DNA of 64,000 nucleotides from Antarcticirhabdus aurantiaca (GTDB taxonomy: Bacteria > Pseudomonadota > Alphaproteobacteria > Rhizobiales > Rhizobiaceae). Shown in pieces: positions 57,631 through 64,000 of the stretch (positions are counted from its first letter, which is position 1; every line of letters begins with the position of its first letter). The position numbers and the translations under genes are program-made. The stretch is taken from assembly GCF_009765365.1 (NCBI RefSeq), contig NZ_VTOM01000026.1, positions 33,453-97,452 on the forward strand. The letters are read 5' to 3'. Below the pieces are notes generated by a model that saw only the letters and a program-made list of their open reading frames with translations, ran no database searches and had not been told where the DNA came from.

Positions 57631-59421
57631 TCAGTTGGCGGCAGGGGCCGAGACGGGGGTCGCCGCGGCCGCGTCGCCGGGGTCGCCGGCGGCGTTGGCG
57701 TCGGCCCAGCTCTTCACCAGCTCGTCGTAGTTGACGGTGATCGGCTGTTCCTTCTCGTTCTCGACCTTGGGTTGGGGCGCGAGCGTGCCGTTGGCCTTGG
57801 CCTGCTCGACCCAGTACTCCATGTCGTGCTCTTCGTTGAGCTTGGGGCCGATGTCGCCCTGGACGCCGGCGCGCTCTAGGCGCTGCATGACCTTTTCCTG
57901 CTCGGCGCAGAGCGAGTCCATGGCCTCCTGCGGGGTCTTGTCGCCGGCCGCCGCGTCGCCGATCGCCTGCCACCAGAGCTGGGCAAGCTTCGGATAGTCG
58001 GGAACGTTGGTGCCGGTCGGCGACCACTGGACGCGGGCCGGAGAGCGGTAGAACTCGACGAGGCCGCCGAGCATCGGCGCGCGGTCCGTGAAGCTCTGGT
58101 GGCGAATCGTCGATTCGCGCACGAAGGTGAGGCCCACGTGGCTCTTCTTCACGTCGACGGTCTTGGAGTTGACGAACTGCGCGTAGAGCCATGCGGCCTG
58201 CGCGCGGTCGACCGGGGTGGACTGCATCAGGGTCCAGGAACCGACGTCCTGGTAGCCGAGCTTCATGCCGTCCTTCCAGTAGACGCCGTGCGGCGAGGGG
58301 GCCATGCGCCACTTCGGCGTGCCGTCCGCGTTCACCACGGGCAGGCCGTCCTTCACCATGTCGGCGGTGAAGGCGGTGTACCAGAAGATCTGCTGGGCGA
58401 CCTCGCCCTGGGCCGGCACGGGACCGGATTCGGAGAAGGTCATGCCCTGCGCCGCGGGAGGCGCGTAGGCCTTCATCCAGTCGAGGTACTTGGTGATGGA
58501 GTAGACCGCGGCCGGGCCGTTGGTGTCGCCGCCGCGCGCCACGCACGAGCCGACGGGGCGCGAGTTCTCGTCGACGCGGATGCCCCACTCGTCAACCGGC
58601 TTGCCGTTCGGAATGCCCTTGTCGCCGTTACCGGCCATGGACAGCCAAGCGTCGGTGAAGCGCCAGCCTAGCGAGGGATCCTTCTTGCCGTAGTCCATGT
58701 GGCCGTAGACGGCCTTGCCGTCGATCTGGCGGCCGGTGAAGAACTCCGCGATGTCCTCGTAGGCCGACCAGTTGACCGGCACGCCGAGGTCGTAGCCGTA
58801 CTTGGCCTTGAACTCGGCCTTATTGGTCTCGTCGTTGAACCAGTCGTAGCGGAACCAGTAGAGGTTGGCGAACTGCTGGTCGGGCAGCTGGTAGAGCTTG
58901 CCGTCCGGCGCCGTCGTGAAGGATGTGCCGATGAAGTCGGCGAGGTCCAGGCCGGGATTGGTCGCGTCCTTGCCCTCGCCGGCCATCCAGTCGGTGAGGT
59001 TGCGCACCTGCTTGTAGCGCCAATGGGTGCCGATGAGGTCGGAGTCGTTGACGTAGGCGTCGTAGATGTTCTCGCCCGACTGCATCTGAGTTTGCAGCTT
59101 CTCGACAACGTCGCCTTCGCCGATCAGATCGTGGGTGATCTTGATGCCGGTGATGGCGGTGAAGGCCGGGGCGAGGACCTTCGACTCGTATTCATGAGTG
59201 GTGATGGTTTCGGAGACGACCTTGATCTCCATGCCCGCGAAGGGCTTGGCGGCGTCGATGAACCACTGCATCTCCTTCTCCTGGTCGGCGCGCGACAGCG
59301 CCGACTGGTCCTTGATCTCGGCGTCGAGGAAGGACTTGGCCTCCTCCATGCCGGCGAAGGCGGGGCTCGCCGCCCAGACCAGCGCGAGCGCCGCGCCGGA
59401 CATCAGAACACGGGTCTTCAT
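57631..59421 (-). CDS. glpV: glycerol ABC transporter binding protein GlpV
   Basis: Periplasmic glycerol receptor of the rhizobial GlpSTPQUV system. It has 596 residues with a signal peptide of about 23 residues (WAASPAFAG) and the large solute-binding fold of this family (EMQWFIDAAKPFAGMEIKVVSETITTHEYES; YQLPDQQFANLYWFRYDWF; GSWTLMQSTPVDRAQAAWLYAQFV). It ends in an Ala/Pro-rich tail (NAAGDPGDAAAATPVSAPAAN). It is the last gene of the operon, 98 bases after glpU. Family call rests on gene order and sequence together. Confidence 0.9.
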   Translation of the reverse strand: MKTRVLMSGAALALVWAASPAFAGMEEAKSFLDAEIKDQSALSRADQEKEMQWFIDAAKPFAGMEIKVVSETITTHEYESKVLAPAFTAITGIKITHDLIGEGDVVEKLQTQMQSGENIYDAYVNDSDLIGTHWRYKQVRNLTDWMAGEGKDATNPGLDLADFIGTSFTTAPDGKLYQLPDQQFANLYWFRYDWFNDETNKAEFKAKYGYDLGVPVNWSAYEDIAEFFTGRQIDGKAVYGHMDYGKKDPSLGWRFTDAWLSMAGNGDKGIPNGKPVDEWGIRVDENSRPVGSCVARGGDTNGPAAVYSITKYLDWMKAYAPPAAQGMTFSESGPVPAQGEVAQQIFWYTAFTADMVKDGLPVVNADGTPKWRMAPSPHGVYWKDGMKLGYQDVGSWTLMQSTPVDRAQAAWLYAQFVNSKTVDVKKSHVGLTFVRESTIRHQSFTDRAPMLGGLVEFYRSPARVQWSPTGTNVPDYPKLAQLWWQAIGDAAAGDKTPQEAMDSLCAEQEKVMQRLERAGVQGDIGPKLNEEHDMEYWVEQAKANGTLAPQPKVENEKEQPITVNYDELVKSWADANAAGDPGDAAAATPVSAPAAN

Positions 59422-59519
59422 CGCAGGTGTCTCCTCCCAGAGAACGGTCGGGCCGACCGATTTCGAACCCGTTTCGCGCGCCGATCGGCCGTGGGCGCGG
59501 GTGGGTGTTCGGCGCCGCC

Positions 59520-59804
59520 TCACACGAGGCGGAAGACGAGGATCGCGTAGAGGACGCAGACGCCCAGCGCGTAAGCGAGCGGCACCTCGGTCAGCCAGAG
59601 CCAGCCGAGGCAGATGAAGGCCGAACCGAGGAGCGACAGGAACAGGCGGTCACCGCGCGTCGTCTGGAAGCGCAGGATGCCGAAGCGCGGGGCACCTCCC
59701 GGCGAGGCCCATTCCCAGACGCCCATCGCGGCAATCAGCGCGGCGATCGTCAGGAAGAAGGCGACGGTCGGCCAGGTCCAGGCCATCCAGGAAAAGTCGA
59801 GCAT
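59520..59804 (-). CDS. glpU: small membrane protein GlpU (DUF2160)
   Basis: 94 residues with three hydrophobic segments (VAFFLTIAALIAAMGVW; LFLSLLGSAFICLGWLWL; LAYALGVCVLYAILVF) and the conserved WEWASPGGAPRFGIL loop of the DUF2160 family. In rhizobia it lies between glpQ and glpV, as here, as an accessory membrane part of the glycerol transporter with an undefined role. Confidence 0.88.
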   Translation of the reverse strand: MLDFSWMAWTWPTVAFFLTIAALIAAMGVWEWASPGGAPRFGILRFQTTRGDRLFLSLLGSAFICLGWLWLTEVPLAYALGVCVLYAILVFRLV

Positions 59805-59805
59805 C

Positions 59806-59871
59806 TCACACTCTCCCTGAGGCGAAGCGCTTGGCGATGGTCTTGCGAACGAATTCTTGCGTTTGTGTCAT
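59806..59871 (-). pseudogene. tandem duplicate of the glpQ 3' end (21-codon frame)
   Basis: A 21-codon frame, ending EFVRKTIAKRFASGRV, copies the glpQ C-terminus WFVRNYIAKGFALGRV. Over about 48 bases the two DNA copies differ at about 8 positions. It starts with ATG overlapping the glpQ stop context (TGAGATG) and ends with the same TGAGATG junction that starts glpU. It could still be translated as a tiny linker peptide that couples glpQ to glpU. Confidence 0.7.
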
Positions 59872-59872
59872 C

Positions 59873-60775
59873 TCACACTCTCCCCAGGGCGAAGCCCTTG
59901 GCGATGTAGTTGCGTACGAACCAGATGACGATCGCTCCGGGAATGATGGTGAGGACGCCGGCGGCGGCGAGGACGCCCCAGTCCATGCCCGACGCCGAGA
60001 CGGTGCGCGTCATGATCGCCGAGATGGGCTTGGCGTCGGTGACGGTGAGGGTGCGCGCGATTAGCAGCTCGACCCAGGAGAACATGAAGCAGAAGAAGGC
60101 CGCGACGCCGATGCCGCTCGCGATCAGGGGCATGAAGATCTTGAAGAAGAAGCGCGGGAAGGAATAGCCGTCGATATAGGCGGTCTCGTCGATCTCCTTC
60201 GGAACGCCCGACATGAAGCCTTCGAGGATCCAGACAGCGAGCGGCACGTTGAATAAGCAGTGTGCGAGGGCCACCGCGATGTGCGTGTCGATGAGGCCGA
60301 AGGCCGAGTAGAGCTGGAAGAAGGGCAGGGCGAAGACCGCGGGCGGCGCCATGCGGTTGGTCAGGAGCCAGAAGAACAGGTGCTTGTCGCCGAGGAACCG
60401 GTAGCGCGAGAAGGCGTAGGCCGCCGGCAGCGCCACGGCGACCGAGATCACCATGTTCATCACGACGTAGATGATCGAGTTGACGTAGCCCATGTACCAG
60501 GAGGGATCGGTGAAGATCACCTCGTAGTTGCGCAAGGTCGGGTTCGCCGGGATCAACGTGAAGCTCGACAGGATCTCGGTGTTCGTCTTGAAGCTCATGT
60601 TGACGAGCCAGTAGATCGGCAGGAGCAGGAAGACGATGTAGAGGATCGGGATCAGGGCCTTCGGGCGGAAGCGCCCGGAGGCCTGCCGCGTGCGCGCCTT
60701 AATCGCGGCTTCCGAATGGAGGGCCGGGGGTAGAGCGTCGGCGCCGGTTCTGGCGCCGATGTCGGTCGTAGTCAC
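59873..60775 (-). CDS. glpQ: glycerol ABC transporter permease GlpQ
   Basis: Second permease, 300 residues. After a cytoplasmic lead comes a MalG-type core: LIPILYIVFLLLPIYWLVNMSFKTN, NSIIYVVMNMVISVAVALPAAYAFSRYRF, the EAA-like loop GVPKEIDETAYIDGYSFPRFFFKIFMPLI, and a final segment ending in NYIAKGFALGRV. It overlaps glpP by 4 bases. Confidence 0.9.
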   Translation of the reverse strand: MTTTDIGARTGADALPPALHSEAAIKARTRQASGRFRPKALIPILYIVFLLLPIYWLVNMSFKTNTEILSSFTLIPANPTLRNYEVIFTDPSWYMGYVNSIIYVVMNMVISVAVALPAAYAFSRYRFLGDKHLFFWLLTNRMAPPAVFALPFFQLYSAFGLIDTHIAVALAHCLFNVPLAVWILEGFMSGVPKEIDETAYIDGYSFPRFFFKIFMPLIASGIGVAAFFCFMFSWVELLIARTLTVTDAKPISAIMTRTVSASGMDWGVLAAAGVLTIIPGAIVIWFVRNYIAKGFALGRV

Positions 60776-61655
60776 TGCGCGCCCTCCCGGTTTGCCCGGT
60801 CGGTACCGGCATTGGTCATGACGGTGTAGAAGACCCAGGACATCAGGAGGATGATCAGGAAGTAGATCAGGCTCATCGCCGCCGCCGGACCGAGGTCGAA
60901 CTGCCCGACCGCCATCTTCACGAGGTCGATCGACAGGAAGGTCGTGGTGTTGCCCGGGCCGCCGCCGGTGACGACGAAGGGCTCGGTGTAGATCATGAAA
61001 CTGTCCATGAAGCGCAGGAGCACCGCGATCAGGAGGACGCGCCCCATCTTGGGCAGCTGGATGAAGCGGAAAACGGCCCAGCGCGAGGCGCCGTCGATCT
61101 TGGCGGCCTGGTAGTAGGCGTCGGGGATCGAGACGAGGCCGGCATAGCAGAGAAGGACGACCAGGCTCGTCCAGTGCCAGACGTCCATGACGATCAGCGT
61201 CACCCAGGCGTCGACCGGGTCCTGCACGTAGTTGTAGTCGAGGCCGAGCGAGGCGAGCGTGCGCCCGAGAAGGCCGATGTCGGTGCGCCCGAAGACCTGC
61301 CAGATCGTGCCGACGACGTTCCAGGGAATTAGGAGCGGCAGCGCCATCAGGACGAGGCAGACCGACACCCAGACGCCCTTTTTGGGCATGGCGAGCGCGA
61401 CGAGGATGCCGAGCGGCACCTCGATCGCGAGGATCACGGCGGAAAAGGCGAGGTTGCGCAGGAGGGCCGCGTGGAAGCGGTCCGAGGTAAGCGTGTCCAC
61501 GAACCAGTCGGTGCCGGCCCAGAAGAACTCGTTGTTGCCGAAGGTGTCCTGGACCGAATAGTTCACCACCGTCATCAAAGGGATCACCGCGGAGAACGCG
61601 ACGAGGAGAAGCACCGGCAGGACCAGGAACCAGGCCCTGTTGTCGAAGGTCTTGT

Positions 61656-61659
<4 letters not shown>
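60772..61659 (-). CDS. glpP: glycerol ABC transporter permease GlpP
   Basis: First permease, 295 residues with six membrane segments. It shows WFLVLPVLLLVAFSAVIPLMTVVNYSVQD, the EAA-like YYQAAKIDGASRWAVFRFIQLPKMG loop and TGGGPGNTTTFLSIDLV. It overlaps glpT and glpQ by 4 bases, so the operon is translationally coupled. Confidence 0.9.
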
Positions 61660-62738
<1,079 letters not shown>

Positions 62739-62748
62739 CTCTGCCTCC

Positions 62749-63837
62749 TCACGCCGCCAAAGGGGTGGATGCGCAAGCCTGCGCCGCGCGGCCGTCGGGC
62801 GAAAAGACCAGCATGTCGTCCGGCTCGAACTCAAGCTCGATCGGATCGCCCGCCTCGACGCGGTGGACGCCGCGCAGGAGCGCGACGAGCCGGGTCTCGT
62901 CCCAGTCGACGTGGAGGAAACTCTGCGAGCCGGTGACTTCCGATAAAACGACGCGCCCTTTCAGCCGCGTCGCTTCCGGCCGGCCGCTCCAGGGCCGCAG
63001 CGCGTGCGGGCGGATGCCGATCTGCCAGGGGCCATCCTGTAAGGCGGCAAAGCGCTGCGGGACCGCCACGCGGAAGCCGGAGGTCGAGGCAAAGACGCCT
63101 CCGCGCTTTTCCAGCGACAGGACGTTGAGCGGCGGGTCGGAGAAGGTGCGGGCGGTGAGGAGGTCGGCGGGGCGGCGGTAGACGTCCGCCGTCGGTCCGA
63201 CCTGCGTGACGCGGCCTTGCGAGAGGGTGATCGTGGTGCCGCCGAGAAGCAGCGCCTCGTGCGGCTCTGTGGTGGCGTAGACGAAGATCGCGCCGGTCTG
63301 CGCGAAGATCCGCGGCAGCTCCTCGCGAAGCTCCTCGCGCAGCTTGTAGTCGAGATTGGCGAGCGGCTCGTCCAGAAGCACGAGGTCGGCATTCTTGACG
63401 AGGGCGCGAGCGATCGCGGTGCGCTGCTGCTGGCCGCCGGACAGGTTCAGCGGCGTGCGGTCGAGATAGGGCTCGAGCTTGAGGAGGGTGGCCGCCCGAC
63501 GCACGGCCGCGTCGATCTCGGCTTTTCCAATGCCCTTCAAGTGCATCGGCGAGGCGATGTTCTCGTAGACCGTCATTGCGGGGTAGTTAATGAACTGCTG
63601 GTAGACCATGGCGACGTTGCGCCGGCGCACGGGCACGCCGGTAACATCCGCCCCGTCCATGCGGATGCGCCCGGCTGTCGGCTGGTCGAGGCCGGCCATC
63701 AGCCGCATGAGGCTGGTCTTGCCGGCCAGCGTCGGGCCGAGCAGGACGTTGAGGCTGCCGCGCGCAAGCGTCAGCGACACGTCCGAGATATGGGTCTCGC
63801 CGCCGACGGATCGGCTGACGTCATCGAGTTCCAGCAC
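62749..63837 (-). CDS. glpS: glycerol ABC transporter ATPase GlpS
   Basis: Partner ATPase, 362 residues. Walker A is GPTLAGKTS, the signature is a normal LSGGQQQRTAIARAL, and Walker B is LVLLDEPLANLDYKLREEL. The H-loop position reads YATTEPHEA, so the switch histidine is missing where GlpT has one. A MalK-type OB domain closes the protein. It lies 10 bases before glpT and 31 bases after glpD. Confidence 0.9.
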   Translation of the reverse strand: MLELDDVSRSVGGETHISDVSLTLARGSLNVLLGPTLAGKTSLMRLMAGLDQPTAGRIRMDGADVTGVPVRRRNVAMVYQQFINYPAMTVYENIASPMHLKGIGKAEIDAAVRRAATLLKLEPYLDRTPLNLSGGQQQRTAIARALVKNADLVLLDEPLANLDYKLREELREELPRIFAQTGAIFVYATTEPHEALLLGGTTITLSQGRVTQVGPTADVYRRPADLLTARTFSDPPLNVLSLEKRGGVFASTSGFRVAVPQRFAALQDGPWQIGIRPHALRPWSGRPEATRLKGRVVLSEVTGSQSFLHVDWDETRLVALLRGVHRVEAGDPIELEFEPDDMLVFSPDGRAAQACASTPLAA

Positions 63838-63868
63838 GTCTTCCTCCCCGACGCGCCGCCTTATTGCT

Positions 63869-64000
63869 TCAGGCGGCCATCAGCCTTTCCCGCACGCGTT
63901 GCGCGACGTAATCCTCCAGCGCCTCGGCCTCCTCCGCCGAGAAGCGCAGGCCGAGCTTGGAGCGCCGCCACAGGATGTCGTCGGCGCTGCGCGCCCATTC
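63869..64000 (-). CDS. glpD: glycerol-3-phosphate dehydrogenase GlpD, C-terminal end
   Basis: Last 43 codons of a gene running out of the window: EWARSADDILWRRSKLGLRF, then VAQRVRERLMAA. This is the helical C-terminal end of aerobic glycerol-3-phosphate dehydrogenase. Its place before glpSTPQUV matches the rhizobial glycerol locus. It differs from the GlpD-like protein at 29898. Confidence 0.85.
   Translation of the reverse strand, partial: EWARSADDILWRRSKLGLRFSAEEAEALEDYVAQRVRERLMAA

Overview
The window is GC-rich DNA, with third codon positions nearly all G or C, from an alphaproteobacterium, most likely Hyphomicrobiales (rhizobia, Methylobacterium and Aurantimonas relatives). The evidence is the PccR-type regulator beside propionyl-CoA carboxylase, the rhizobial type of glycerol ABC transporter (glpSTPQUV), a pqqABCDE operon, a rhizobial-type flagellin and a large number of sugar ABC transporters. 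The genus cannot be fixed from this sequence. The gene content suits a motile, plant- or soil-associated heterotroph. 

Layout. 1-1288: a chemoreceptor cut by the window edge. 1688-9352: the methylmalonyl-CoA pathway (pccR divergent from pccB-mce-mcm-pccA), turning propionyl-CoA into succinyl-CoA. 9707-17164: a LacI regulator, a CUT1 sugar ABC transporter and a cytoplasmic GH127 glycosidase, probably for imported L-arabinofuranosides. 17409-20338: a 75-residue unknown protein and a very large flagellin with four degenerate repeats in its exposed region. 20431-23695 (minus): pqqE-D-C-B-A. 24253-35701: an RbsBAC-type importer, SorC regulator, aldo/keto reductase, GlpD/EryB-like dehydrogenase, DeoC/LsrF-type aldolase, LyxK-like kinase and GMC oxidoreductase. 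Together these suggest a polyol or ketose route of phosphorylation, oxidation and aldol cleavage that matches no textbook operon exactly. 36061-39094: pntAB transhydrogenase. 

39247-41017 is a low-GC mobile element with terminal inverted repeats and an 8-bp flanking direct repeat. It holds an IS1595-type transposase that has lost its catalytic part, plus two passenger genes (a DUF6471-like protein and a membrane protein). 41465-47683: an aryl/acyl-CoA ligase with a complete Liv-type ABC transporter, probably for an aromatic acid. 47684-49642 is decayed sequence with a remnant of an amino-acid ABC permease, a HAD phosphatase and a piece of an IS3 transposase. 49643-55990 (minus): araFGH-type importer, aldose 1-epimerase, DgoD-type dehydratase and an SDR dehydrogenase, with a FadR-type regulator divergent at 56112. 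This looks like the upper part of an oxidative galactose/arabinose route. 57631-64000 (minus): the glycerol operon glpD-S-T-P-Q-U-V, with glpD cut by the window edge and a small duplication between glpQ and glpU. 

Two themes recur. Strong hairpins follow the binding-protein gene in three different sugar ABC operons. Most neighbouring cistrons overlap by 4-20 bases, so the window is organised as tightly translated operons. No tRNA, rRNA or CRISPR array was seen.
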